Source: Zygnema cylindricum (taxonomy: Eukaryota; Streptophyta; Zygnematophyceae; Zygnematales; Zygnemataceae). Taken from it: a DNA stretch of 28,346 bases. The notes beneath the pieces were generated by a model, which saw only the letters and a program-made list of their open reading frames with translations, was not told where the DNA came from and did not search any database. Positions 1 to 9,501 of the stretch are shown one piece after another (positions within the stretch are counted from its first letter, which is position 1; each line of letters starts with the position of its first letter). The translations under genes were made by a program, and so were the position numbers. The DNA lies in NCBI GenBank assembly GCA_037447655.1, contig JBBHKE010000456.1:64766-93111 (forward strand), read 5' to 3'.

Positions 1-358
1 GGAAGAGAGAGAGGGAGACGGAGAGGGAGAGAGAAAGAGAGAGAGAGAGGGACAGAGAGGAAGTGCGAGAGCGTGAGAGAGAGAGTGAAGGAGAGACAGG
101 GAGAGAGAGAGAGAAAGAGAGAGGGAGAGGCAGAGGGAGAGAGAGAAGGAGAGGCAGGGAGAGGGAGAAGTAGAGATAGGGGGAGAGAAAGGGTGAAAGA
201 AAGAAAGAGCGAGAGAGAGAGGGACAGAGAGGGAGAAAGAGAGAGAGTGCACGAGCGTGAAGGACAGACAGGGAGAGAGAGAGAGAAAGAGAGGGAGAGG
301 TAGAGGGAGAGGGCTAGGGAAGAGGGAGAGTGAAAGGGGAGGGAAAAGGAGAGGGCAA
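1..358. repeat. GA-rich purine tract
   Basis: Almost pure G/A on the plus strand, built from irregular GA, GGGAGA and GAAA runs. The open frames across it encode only Arg/Glu/Gly low-complexity peptide and are artefacts of composition. It leads directly into the first tandem repeat unit, and similar tracts sit in front of the later units, so it is probably the end of a preceding unit lying outside the window. Confidence 0.9.
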
Positions 359-1427
359 AGGCTCTTTTACACAATTTCATGAATATGAGGACTATCATTG
401 TTTTTATATCAGTATTGTTATACAAGAAAGATGCACAGAGAATATGCACAGTAGTGCGTATTTGAATATGTTTTTAAAAGTATACTCAATCAAAATGACA
501 TATATATATTATTACAGTGCATTCTGATAAAATACATAAATACATATGTATACTGTTAAACATTGTTACACCACCTAACATTGTTACACCACTTAAAGAG
601 CTATGGAGGTTTCAGGGGCTAAAAAATAAGGATGGTTTGGTGAAGGCAGAATGTATATTTCACGTCGGTGATGAGAGGTGAGGCTTCTCATTCATCATCA
701 GTCATGCCTTCAGGAAGATGCAAGTTACCTTTTTGTAATTTTCCTTTTTGTCGGTTTTGTCAGTTTGTCTTGGTTTAAATCACATTTGTTGGACCCTACT
801 GAGAGTGGTGAATAAGTGCCGTTGTTCATCCGTGTCTTACATTAACTATGATTTTTTAGGGTTTGTCTAAGGTGTTTAAGCATAGTCTTATTATTCATTT
901 TCTAGGAAATTTAGAGAGTTTCATGGAAATCCATCACTTGTCCTTAACATGTTTAGTGTTTATTAATGAAACAAAAAAAGTAATTGTCATAGTATTTTTC
1001 TCGCTTTCGACATCAAGGCCGATTTGTGAATTATTTTTGGTTTTCAAAAAAAAATCCACATTTTTGTATCACTCTCACTATTCGGGGAGTTGGGAGGGAG
1101 AGGGACCGAAAGTGTGAGGGAGGGGGAGGGATGTTACCTGTGGATTTCTGTTGAGTTTGATTTTTCAGCTTTTTGTGTTTCATTTTTCACCTCTATTTTT
1201 CCCTCTTGCAATAAAATCTGCAGTCGTCGCTTCGGCTGTCGCTCCGTTCGATTCACTTTTAGGGTTTCGTGTCAGGTCAATCTGTACGTACTTCCTAGAA
1301 CGCACTTCCTAGAACGCTAGAACCAGTGTACGGATCCATTGCAGTACGGTAGATTCTAAGAACCCTGTCTTGACCACAGACGCCTCTCTTCGCTGCAGCT
1401 ACGCCTTGAGCGCACACAGACTTCACG

Positions 1428-1520
1428 GGAGAGAGAGAGAGAGGGGAGGAGAGGAGGGGGAGGGTGGAGACGGCGGAGAGAATGAGAAAGAGAGAGGTGG
1501 AGCGAGAGAAAAAAAAAAAA
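1428..1520. repeat. GA tract inside repeat unit 1
   Basis: A run of GAGA and GGGAGG followed by an A-run near 1509-1520. It sits between the two copies of the TTTTAGGG-containing block of unit 1. Low complexity; no gene. Confidence 0.85.
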
Positions 1521-1628
1521 TTGTCTCCAAAGAACATTGTTAAAAGGTCGTTGATAGTGTCCACAAAATCCAATAGTCGCCACTTTGGCTGTCGCTCGGT
1601 TTGATTCAATTTTAGGGTATCGTGTCAG

Positions 1629-1758
1629 AAGAGGGAGAGAGAGAGGGAGAGGGAGAGGGAAAGGGAGAGGGAGAGAGACAAGGGGGGGTAGGGGAGGAGA
1701 GAGAGAGCGAGGGAAAGGGAGTCATAGAGGGAGAGGGGGAGGGAGAGGGCGCGGGCGA
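1629..1758. repeat. G-rich GA tract before repeat unit 2
   Basis: Purine tract with several GGGAGAGGG runs and a G7 run near 1683-1690. The G-runs could form G-quadruplexes on the plus strand. It closes unit 1, and GGCTCTTTT of unit 2 follows immediately. Confidence 0.85.
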
Positions 1759-1760
1759 AA

Positions 1761-3251
1761 GGCTCTTTTTTTTGAATTCATGAATATAAAGCCAATTTCA
1801 TTTATTGCTTTTGTTTTACAAGATAATGATTGATCCTCACACAACGAGACACATATTATACGCACTATAGTGCGGATTTGAATATGTTTTTAAAAGTGTA
1901 CTCAATCAAAATGAAATACATAATTGCGGTGCATTTTGGTAAAATACATGAAATACATAAAATACATACATAATTTGTTGAATATTGTTTTACTACCTAA
2001 AGATCTATCGTGGATTTCAGGGCCTGAAGAATAAAGATGGTCCGGTGAAGACAGAATGTGGAATACATGTCGGTGATGAGAGGTGAGGCTTCTCATTCAT
2101 CATCGGTCATGATGCAAGTTATCTTTTTGTGATTTTCCTGTTGGTCTGTTTTGTCTGTTTGTCTCGGTTTAGAAAACATCTCATGCTGCTCTGAACCTTT
2201 GCTGGTTTTCCAAGATTTTCCTACGGTCTTCTAGTATTTTCTAGGGATTTTTAGCGTTTTGTAGGAAATTTTTTAAGGTTTTTAAACTAATACGAAACCT
2301 TCACACATTTTAAAAACAGGGGAAATGGAAAGGGAAAAGAGAATAACTGGAAAGGGAAAAGCGATAAGGGAAAGCTGAAAAGGGAGAAGAGAAAAGGGAA
2401 AAGGGAAATAGGGAAAAAGGGAAAAGGAACACTAGGAAAAGGAAAAAAAGAAAAATGGAAAGGGAAAAGCGATAAGGGAAAGGTGAAAAATGTTTGTCTC
2501 GGTTAGAATATATCTTGCTGGACCCTACAATGTCTGAAGAGGGGAATAAATGCTGCTATTCATCCGACTTACATTGCTTAAAGATTTCTAGGGTTTTTCT
2601 AGGATTTTTAAGCATAGTTTCTATTATTCATTTTCTGAGAAATTTAGAGAGTCACGGAAATCCATCTCTTGTCCTTAACATATTTACTGTTCATTAACCA
2701 AAAATTACTTGTCGTAATAATTTTCTTCTTTTCGACATCAAAACAAATTTGTCACTTGATTTTGTTGTTCAAAAAAAATACACATTTTTGGGAAGCGATG
2801 ATCACTCTGACCATGCGAGGAGAAGGGAGAGAAGGATTGACAAAGAGAGGGAGGGGGAGGGATATTACTTGTGGTTTTCTGCTAAGCTCCCAGCTCCTTG
2901 TGTTTGTTTTATCACCTCTCTCGTACCCTCTTGTAATGAAATCTGCAGTCTGGCGCCTTCGCCGCTTCGACTGTCGCTCCGTTATATTCAGTTTTAGGGT
3001 TTCATGTCAGTTTCGGTTTACTGTCATCTCGGTTTGCCTGTACTTCCTAGAAGGCGAGAACCAGTGGCGAGAAAGAGAAAGAGAGAAGGACAGAGAGAGG
3101 GGGGCGGGAGAAGGGGGTTAACCTTGTTAAAAGGTGGCTGAAAGTGTCCACAAAATCTGACGTCTGTCGCTCGGTTCGATTCAATTTTAGGGTTTTGTAT
3201 CAGGAGAGGGAAAGGGAGAGGGAGAGGGAGAGGGAGAGGGCGAGGGCGGAA
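1761..3251 (+). repeat. Tandem repeat unit 2 (~1.5 kb)
   Basis: Same block order as unit 1, about 90 bp longer. It carries a private GGGAAA-rich insert (about 2318-2490). It lacks the roughly 100-bp block found in units 1 (1325-1428) and 3 (4065-4165) that contains GTGTACGGATCC and GCCTTGAGCGCAC. The GTGATGAGAGGTGAGGCTTC block is at about 2074. Open frames here do not correspond between units and look spurious. Confidence 0.8.
2318..2490. repeat. GGGAAA-rich purine insert with internal direct repeat
   Basis: Short GGGAAA/GGAAAA runs, absent from the other two units. The phrase GGAAAGGGAAAAGCGATAAG occurs twice, near 2351 and near 2458, about 107 bp apart, so part of the insert arose by local duplication. 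Confidence 0.75.
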
Positions 3252-4165
3252 GGCTCTTTTATACTAATTCATGAATATAAAGCCAATTCATTAATCGTTT
3301 TTGTTTTACAAGATTTTAAAAATGATTGATCCTCACACAACGATGCAGATATAATATGCACCATAGTGTGTAGTTGAGTACGTTTCTAAAAGGATACTCA
3401 ATCAAAATGAAAGACATAATTACGGTGCATTTTTTATAAAATACATGAAATACATAAAATACATATATAAAGTGTTAAACAGTGTTATACTACCTAAAGA
3501 TCTAAAGTTTGTCAGTTTGTCTCGGTTTAAATGAAATCTCGCTGGACCGTATTGAAGCGAGGAATCAGTGCGTCATTTCATCCGTGTCTTACATTGATTA
3601 GGGTTTTAGGTTTTTGAGGGTTTTGAGGGTTTTTCTACGATTTTTAAGCATAGTCACGGTATTCCATTCTGGAAAATTTTAAAGAGTTTCAGGGAAATCC
3701 ATCGCTTGTCTTAAAAATGGTTATTGTTTATTAAGAAAACAAAAAACTGCTCGTCGTAGTATTTCTCTGCTTTTCAATATCGAAACCTATTTGTGAATTA
3801 TTTCTGGTTTTCAAAAATAAATGCACATTTTTGTTCTGCGATGATTACTCTCACTATTAGGCGAGTGGGAGGGAGAGGGACTGAAAGTGTGAAGGAGGGG
3901 TAGGGATGCTACCTGTGGTTTTCTGTTGAGCTCCTTGTGTTTATTTTTTCTCCTCTTTTGTCCCGCCTGCCGGCATCGCCGCTTCGACTGTCGTTCCGTT
4001 CGATTCACTTTTAGGGTTCTGTGTCAGCTCGGTTTGTCCGTACTTCCTAGAAGGCTAGAAGCAGTGTACGGATCCGCTGCAGTACGGTCCATTGCCAGGC
4101 CTCTGTCTCGACGGCCGACGCCTCCCTTCGCTGCCGCCACGCCTTGAGCGCACGCTGACGTCACG
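3252..4165 (+). repeat. Tandem repeat unit 3 (shorter)
   Basis: Third copy, starting at GGCTCTTTT. The GTGATGAGAGG block is missing: the text runs from ACCTAAAGATCTA (about 3491) straight to the GTTTGTCTCGGTTTA block. It ends with the GTGTACGGATCC and GCCTTGAGCGCAC blocks shared with unit 1. Homology stops near 4165, where the sequence changes to unrelated GC-richer DNA. Confidence 0.75.
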
Positions 4166-4462
4166 ATGTAGGTCATGTGTCGCGTCGCACAGGCAGGGCC
4201 AATCGTCACATTCGGATGCAAACCTCCGTTTTCGTACTTTTCACCGAGCGCGTCGCTCCACACTATTTGAGCGATATGCACACTGTCCGCTTGGGCGCGC
4301 ACCAGTTCCGCAAAAGTTTTGAAATTCCAATCCGTTCTCTCTCGCATCAGTTTGTGCTCACACCTGTGACCACCAGCTGGCAAACACAGAGAGCAGCAGC
4401 TGGTAGTCTGCAGAGACTTGAATCTACGTCCCCTCCCCTCCTACAGCTACAGTAAAACTGTG
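4166..4462. other. Non-repeat stretch, no gene recognised
   Basis: Moderately GC-rich DNA between the tandem array and the minisatellite. Overlapping open frames exist on both strands but match no family I recognise, and the longest minus frame simply continues in from the repeat unit. Confidence 0.5.
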
Positions 4463-4464
4463 CT

Positions 4465-4788
4465 GTACTACTGTAATTGTACTACTGTATTGTACTACTG
4501 TATTGTACTACTGTATTGTACTACTGTATTGTACTACTGTACTGTACTGCTGTGCTGTGCTACTGTATTGTACTACTGTACTGTACTGCTGTGCTGTGCT
4601 ACTGTATTGTACTACTGTACTGTACTACTGCACTGTACCACTTTACTATAGTACTGTCCTGTAATACTGTACTGTACTACTGCACTGTACTACTCTACTG
4701 TAGTACTGCACTGTAGTACTGTACTGTAATACTGTACTGTACTACTCTACAGTACTGTATTACTGTACAGTACTGTACTACTGTACTA
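4465..4788. repeat. 13-bp minisatellite, unit GTACTACTGTAYT
   Basis: About 24-25 copies of a 13-bp unit, with variants such as GTACTGCTGTGCT and GTAATACTGTACT. The variants alternate as higher-order groups of three units near 4517-4620. Because 13 is not a multiple of 3, all three plus frames stay open and read as a 13-residue peptide repeat rich in Tyr, Cys, Leu and Val. Those frames are artefacts. The last copies become irregular with GTACAGTAC palindromes. Confidence 0.92.
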
Positions 4789-5782
4789 GGGGAAAAACCG
4801 AAAAAGTTAATCCTTGAAGAGCACCGATGATTGCAGAAGCTTTGCAGAAAAACAAAATATTGTCAACCAGTCGTCGTTAAAAAGCCAGAAAACAGACAGG
4901 AGACAGGAAACAGACAGGAGCGACGAACAAACTGTCAGCTTTCGAATCTAGAAACGGACAAAAACATATTAATTCAAAATCATAAAATTGATAAGGGGAT
5001 TTAATAAGATTACAACAAAAAAGAGATACTGCAAAATAATGTGGCATTCTACACCAAATACAAACGACATGGGCTAAGGACAAAAAAAATAGTACTACCG
5101 CTTTTCAGAAATTACCTACAAAAGAACAAAGTACAAAATTACAAAAGTACAAAAGTACGACGTACAGTAGCGGCTGCTGCTTCGATAATGAAAAAATCAA
5201 AACAATGAATGGAAACTGCAAAATTCTATTTCCTAAAAAAACAAATCTAATTCCTTTCCCTCCGCCTATCAGAAAGCGGCAAAAGCCCGAATACTTCCAA
5301 AATGGACTTTTTTTTACTTTTTTGTCTCTTCCGCCGTCTCAGTCGCCGTCTACAGAAGTCACAGAAATGTAATTACAGGGGATATCTTCCCTGTGGCGTT
5401 TCAGGACAAAAAAAAAAGTTCCTTTCCGTACTTTTGAGGGTACGAACAAAAACAAAAACCATCTTTTTCCACTCTATTCTTCACTCCCCTTTGGTCTCCG
5501 TCCTCTTTCGGAACGCTTTCCAGGTAAACGACAAATTGTACCTTATCCCTGAGACGCAGAAAGCAGACAGAAACAAACAACGCTTCAGCAAAAACGAATA
5601 AAATACGCAAAATTAAAAAATAAAATGCGTAAGCAACTCCACAAATTCGAAAATTCAGAATAGTAATAATAACCTTTACGCACCGAAAAATACTTGATAT
5701 ATTTCTCCCACAAAAACTTAGCGGCAACTTTTGCTGTCACTGCAATGGCGAGGCGCTCAGCCAAACCCCACGGGTTTCCTCT
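4789..5782. other. AT-rich stretch, no gene recognised
   Basis: Contains short local repeats: an AACAGACAGGAGACAGG duplication near 4889-4921 and repeated ACAAAAGTAC near 5128-5160. The open frames on both strands are short and show no recognisable domain. Confidence 0.6.
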
Positions 5783-5962
5783 CCCTCCCCCTCCCTCCCC
5801 CTCCCCCTCCCCCCCCCCCTCGCTCGGGCCCACAGGAGGAGCGACATTTTCTTTCACCCTGGCGACGACTTTCGCGCGCGTTTCTCCGCCACCGAAAATA
5901 GTGTGGCTCTGCGGGGGGGTAGGGGGGGGTGTAAGAGGGGGGAAGGGGGGCCTGGAGGGGAA
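5783..5962. other. C-run block and strong G-quadruplex motif
   Basis: A pyrimidine block at about 5783-5820 (CTCCCCC runs ending in about C11) is followed by G7-TA-G8, a short spacer, G6-AA-G6 at about 5913-5950, and one further GGGG near 5957. This satisfies the usual four-tract G-quadruplex pattern on the plus strand. The C-block would be i-motif-capable and could also pair with the G-block. The open frames across it are Pro/Gly-rich products of composition. Confidence 0.8.
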
Positions 5963-6230
5963 TGTAGGGCGAATAAGAGTACGGATTATTGTACGGACTC
6001 CATTGCGATACATGTTCGATGGAGTCGAAGGAGACGAGAGGGGAAGTCGAGAATCAGCGAAGCTGGCTGAGGACTTCGACAGAGTGAGGAGGGGAGGGAA
6101 AGAGAGAGAGGAAGTGCGAGAGGGAGGCTTGAAGCTCTACTGTAGAGATACAGAAGAAGACTGTACCTTTTGTACTTTTCGAAACAGCTTTACGATCGTG
6201 ACAAAGGACGGAGATTTTATTAATTTATCG

Positions 6231-6532
6231 GATAGTTCAAAAGTAGGCGTTTTTATGGTAGGCCTTTGGTCGGCGCCTTTTTAGTTGTGTTATGGGCTTT
6301 TCATGTCATCTTCTTAGATCGCTGATTTGATCGGTGACCGTCCGATTGTTCGAATCTGACGGTGTAAACAAATTATTTTGGTCCGAATGTTTTAATTGGT
6401 CCAATTTTTGGTCCGAATATTTTAATTGGTCCGAATAGGTCCGAATACAATATGGGTCTTAAGGTCATATTGTATGTTTTGCATACAATAGGCATATTGT
6501 ATGGGCCTACTTTCACCTACTTTTGAACTATA
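6231..6532 (+). mobile_element. Family M element M1, short form (~300 bp)
   Basis: The left end ATAGTTCAAAAGTAGG and right end CCTACTTTTGAACTAT are inverted repeats. It has the family body: a GGCGCC block, GTTGTGTTATGGGCTTTTCA, a CGACCGTCCGAT-like block, repeated GGTCCGAAT, and CATATTGTATGGGCC next to the right end. It has no coding capacity, so it is a non-autonomous miniature element. No clear 8-bp duplication flanks it and the outermost bases differ from other copies, so the ends may be worn or recombined. Confidence 0.8.
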
Positions 6533-6618
6533 CCTCCAATTAGTTTATGGGAACGTTCATACCTCACCAAAACGGTTTCAAACCGTTAACGAATTTCATA
6601 AACTGAACTGGCGTAAAG

Positions 6619-6708
6619 CTAAGAAGATCACATGAAAAGCTATAACACAACTTACGATAAAGGCGCCGACCAAAGGCCTGCCATAAAAACGCCTACTTTT
6701 GAACTATG
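6619..6708 (-). mobile_element. Family M fragment M2 (terminal 90 bp)
   Basis: Reverse-oriented left end of family M: it runs from GAAGATCACATGAAAAGC through GGCGCCGACCAAAGGCC to the terminus CCTACTTTTGAACTATG. The rest of the element is missing. An S-family remnant begins 2-3 bp after the terminus. Confidence 0.75.
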
Positions 6709-6710
6709 CG

Positions 6711-6920
6711 CTGTATCGCTATTATATATTTCTGCACACTGTAGGATTGTGAATCTGACGGTTTTCGGTTTGAAGGTATTGATGTCGGATTGCGAATCCG
6801 ACGGTTCCGATTGAAAGATTAAATCCTCACCTTCTGATTGGTGGTCTCCCTCCAAAAGTCGGACGTGTGCACTAGAAAGATGTTTTTGTGGAGAAAAAAA
6901 CATTAACACTAATATTGCAT
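6711..6920. mobile_element. Degenerate family S foldback S1
   Basis: Starts with TGTATCGCTATTA and ends with ATTAACACTAATATTGCA, matching S-family ends in inverted orientation. The interior has facing ATTGTGAATCTGACGG-like and ATTGCGAATCCGACGG-like blocks. It is more decayed than S2-S4, and the outermost TACACCG part is not clear. Confidence 0.5.
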
Positions 6921-7116
6921 TTAATATCGCGCTGAATTCTATAACCTCCATCGTATTTTTATGGAGGGTATCCCGACCGTCCGATCGTCACTACGCTGAA
7001 TCGTTTAATTGCATATCTTGCCTCGATTTTTGACCCGGCCGATACATCAAATCTGGACCGTACGACCGCCACCTTGTTAGACCCGAAATCATAGATCGAA
7101 AAGTGCGGAAACGGCC
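6921..7116. other. Unique spacer before the transposon nest
   Basis: No gene or repeat recognised. This is the left flank of the ancestral insertion site of X1. The open frame on the minus strand across it continues into X1 and has no recognisable domain. Confidence 0.5.
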
Positions 7117-7124
7117 CTTCAAAC
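7117..7124. repeat. 8-bp target duplication CTTCAAAC (X1, left)
   Basis: The identical octamer follows X1 at 7888-7895. It also follows M3 at 9477-9484, which is the basis for inferring serial insertion at one site. Confidence 0.75.
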
Positions 7125-7887
7125 CATAGATGTTCAAATCGCGCGATTTTTTCATTTTTTCAGACTGAAACGTATAATTCGTGACTTTTGAAAAAATCGC
7201 AAAAAAACGTCTACTGTAAACTGAAACTGGAAAAATACAGAAACCTGTAAATAAATTACGGTAATTGTACATTTTTTTACAGATATGTACGGGATTACAG
7301 GAAAATACACGACGTAGTTATTAGTACTTTCTGTTCAGTGAACTGAACAGCAATATCACGGAACTTGAACGTTATTTCATTGAAAATATACGGACATTTT
7401 CGAAAAGAGACGTTGAACGTCACACTAATTTCGCTCGGTGAGTTTGAAATCTGTACGGGCGTCTTCTTTAAATTTTTTTGAAAGAAGCCGCCATGGAATA
7501 TTGAAAACGAAACCGCGAGGAAGCCGCCTCCCCATATCCTACCCTACGGAATTTGATAAAAGTTCACCTTTGCGGACGTTCGAACCCGGGTAAGCCACGT
7601 ATGTGGCGTAGCATAATTTTTACAACTCCACTATCAGTTGATGAAGGAATGCCGATAGCGACATGGAGTCTGGTATGTATTTAAACAATTTTGATATTTT
7701 ACCGTCATTTAACGGGAAAAACTTGCAAACTGCGCTATATGTATAAGATTTTTTTTTTCATGTACGCCATAGTACGGAAGGAAATTCATTAACGATTTTT
7801 AACGATTTGTTCAAAAGGTCCAATGCGTTCGTTACGTATAATTCGCTGCGATTGGTACGTTCGCACTAATCGCCGTGAACAACTATG
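7125..7887 (+). mobile_element. Family X element X1 (763 bp), non-autonomous
   Basis: Left end CATAGATGTTCAAATCGCGC; right end GTGAACAACTATG, the inverse of CATAGTTGTTCAC. An exact 8-bp duplication, CTTCAAAC, flanks it. The interior shares with other X copies AAAAAATCGCAAAAAAACGT, AAGAAGCCGCCATGGAAT and GTTACGTATAATTCG blocks and is rich in GTACGG words. There is no transposase frame. The 8-bp duplication and CA-starting termini suggest a hAT-superfamily passenger; this is inference from target size. Confidence 0.8.
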
Positions 7888-7894
7888 CTTCAAA

Positions 7895-8697
7895 CAGTGT
7901 TGTTCAAATCGTGCGATTTTTTCAAATTTTCCGATTGACACGTATAATTCGTGGTGATTTTGAAAATCGCAAAAAAACGTCTACTTTAAACTAAACTGAC
8001 AATTTACGGGAAAAGTACAATATTTCCGTAATATGTACGGTTTTTTTACGTAAATGTACGGAATTTCGAGAAAAAGATACGTTGTAGTTATTGGCACTTT
8101 CTATTCAATGAACTGAACTGAAATATCACAAAACTTGTACATCTCTTCATCGAAAATGTACACACACTTTCAAAAAGAGATGTTAAAACGTCACACTATT
8201 TTCGCGCCCGCTTTTTATGTCGTGCAATGCTTAATGTGGAAAAATTCATTTGTACATGGTTTGTACTTTATTTTTTTGCAGTCGTGTGCTGTTTGATAGA
8301 TAGAGAGAGAAAGAAGAGAGAAGTTGGCCATGGCTGCGTGCCAGATAGGCTCAGACACACGGAATTTGACAAAAATGTGCCCTTGCGGACGTTCGAACTC
8401 GGGTGTGCCAGAGTCCTAGCGTAGCCTACTGTCACATTCTCCGCTATCAGTTGATGAAAGAATTCCGATACCGACGTGTAGTATCATATTTATTTAAAAA
8501 TTAATAATACTTTAGCACTCATTTAACGGAAAACTTACAAATTGCGCTATATGTGATTTTTTTTTTTTATTGTACGCAATTGTACGGATGAAAATTCATT
8601 AACGATTTGTTACGATTTGTTCAAAAAGTTCAATGCGTTCGTTACGTATAATTTGTCACGATTGAAAGGTTCGCACTAATTGCAATTAACAACTATG
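7895..8697 (+). mobile_element. Family X element X2 (803 bp), inserted in X1/M3 junction
   Basis: Left end CAGTGTTGTTCAAATCG and right end ATTAACAACTATG. It is flanked exactly by GCTTCAAA (7887-7894 and 8698-8705), one base offset from the CTTCAAAC that flanks X1 and M3. The interior is collinear with X1, including the CGTTCGAAC block near 8390 and the GTTACGTATAAT block near the right end. No coding capacity is visible. Confidence 0.8.
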
Positions 8698-8698
8698 G

Positions 8699-8706
8699 CT
8701 TCAAAC
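8699..8706. repeat. 8-bp target duplication CTTCAAAC (M3, left)
   Basis: Matches 9477-9484 exactly, on the far side of M3. It overlaps the offset GCTTCAAA duplication of X2 (8698-8705). Confidence 0.75.
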
Positions 8707-9476
8707 CATAGTTCAAAAGTAGGTGTTTCTATTGTAGGCCTTTTGTAGGCGCCTTTATCGTAAGTTGTGTTATGGGCTTTTCATGTGATCTTCTTAAAAC
8801 GCTACTTTGATCAGCGACCGTCCGATCGTCCAAATCTCACGATAGTCTTATCGTAAGTTGTGTTATGGGCTTTTCATGTGATCTTTTCATATCGCTACTT
8901 TGATCAGCGACCGTGCGATCGCCCAAATCTAATTGTTTAAATAATAAATACCTCAAAACTAAAAAAAAAAAAAAAAAATGTCCGAATGTTTATCAAAAAT
9001 TAGACATGACGTTTAGTTCTCTTTCGATCGATGTGCAACCCAACCCTGTTACTATTTTTTTTTCATTTCGCGACCAATATAATATGGGTTTTAAGGTCAT
9101 ATTGTATCATAGTTCAATAGTAGGTGAAAGTAGGCCCATACAATATGCTTATTGTATGTAAAACATACAATATGACCTTAAGACCCGTATTGTATTCGGA
9201 CCTATTCGGACCAATTAAAACATTCATACCAAAAATTGGACCAATTAAAAGATTTTGACCAAAAAGTTTTATTCACACCGTCAGATTCGGACGATCGGAC
9301 GGTTGCTGATCAAAGTAGTGTTTTAAAAAGATCACATGAAAAGCCCATAACACAATTACGATAAAGGCGCCGACCAAAGGCCAACCATAAAAACGCGTAC
9401 TTTTGAACTATGTATTGCATGTTTGCGTACAATAGGCATATTGTATGGGCTTACTTTCACCTGCTTTTGAACTATG
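8707..9476 (+). mobile_element. Family M element M3, long form, split by nested M3b
   Basis: Begins CATAGTTCAAAAGTAGG, ends CTGCTTTTGAACTATG, and is flanked by CTTCAAAC on both sides. The left part has two copies of the TCGTAAGTTGTGTTATGGGC block (about 8758 and 8849), then a long A-run. The body includes AGACATGACGTTTAGTT and GTGCAACCCAACCCTGTTAC. The M3b insertion interrupts it at 9108. Removing M3b and one duplication leaves about 457 bp, the same size as M6. Confidence 0.85.
9108..9412 (-). mobile_element. Family M element M3b, short form, nested in M3
   Basis: A 305-bp short-form copy lying in reverse inside M3. It begins CATAGTTCAATAGTAGG and ends GTACTTTTGAACTATG. Flanking octamers are TATTGTAT (9100-9107) and TATTGCAT (9413-9420), seven of eight bases alike, consistent with an 8-bp duplication after one C-to-T change. 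Its interior has the GGACCAATTAAAA repeats of M1. Confidence 0.85.
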
Positions 9477-9501
9477 CTTCAAACGGTGTATTCGGTAAAC
9501 C

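Larger units (their letters stand above)
360..1760 (+). repeat. Tandem repeat unit 1 (~1.4 kb)
   Basis: First of three related units. Each starts at a GGCTCTTTT motif followed by a short ATGAATAT-containing block. Shared blocks then follow in order: a block with GTGATGAGAGGTGAGGCTTC (unit 1 at about 668), a TTTAAGCATAGTC block, an ACACATTTTTG block, a GGGAGGGAGAGGGA purine block, and a TTCGATTCACTTTTAGGGTT block. A GA tract ends the unit. A short block with TAGGGTNTCGTGTCAG occurs twice (about 1245-1277 and 1592-1628). No credible gene is present; the blocks are conserved as DNA and not as one reading frame. Confidence 0.8.

Noticed and set aside
73-303. Arg/Glu-rich open frame, and similar frames at 1585-1833 and minus 16838-17113
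   Set aside because: Pure consequences of GA or CT tracts with no stop codons; no domain or non-repetitive core.
360-4165. CRISPR-like array
   Set aside because: The repeats are over a kilobase long and diverged, with no short identical repeats around unique spacers; the host is eukaryotic.
4418-4716. Plus-strand frames of 77 and 79 codons rich in Tyr, Cys and Leu
   Set aside because: They are the 13-bp minisatellite read in different frames; the peptide period of 13 residues follows from the DNA period.
5694-6284. 196-codon plus frame and the overlapping 142-codon minus frame (5585-6013)
   Set aside because: Long only because the C-run/G-run block lacks stops. The plus frame ends inside the terminus of transposon M1, and neither shows a domain.
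6231-6532. TA target duplication for M1, suggesting a Tc1/mariner element
   Set aside because: The TA at its edges belongs to the CATAG/CTATG termini. Better-preserved copies (M3, M3b) show 8-bp duplications instead.
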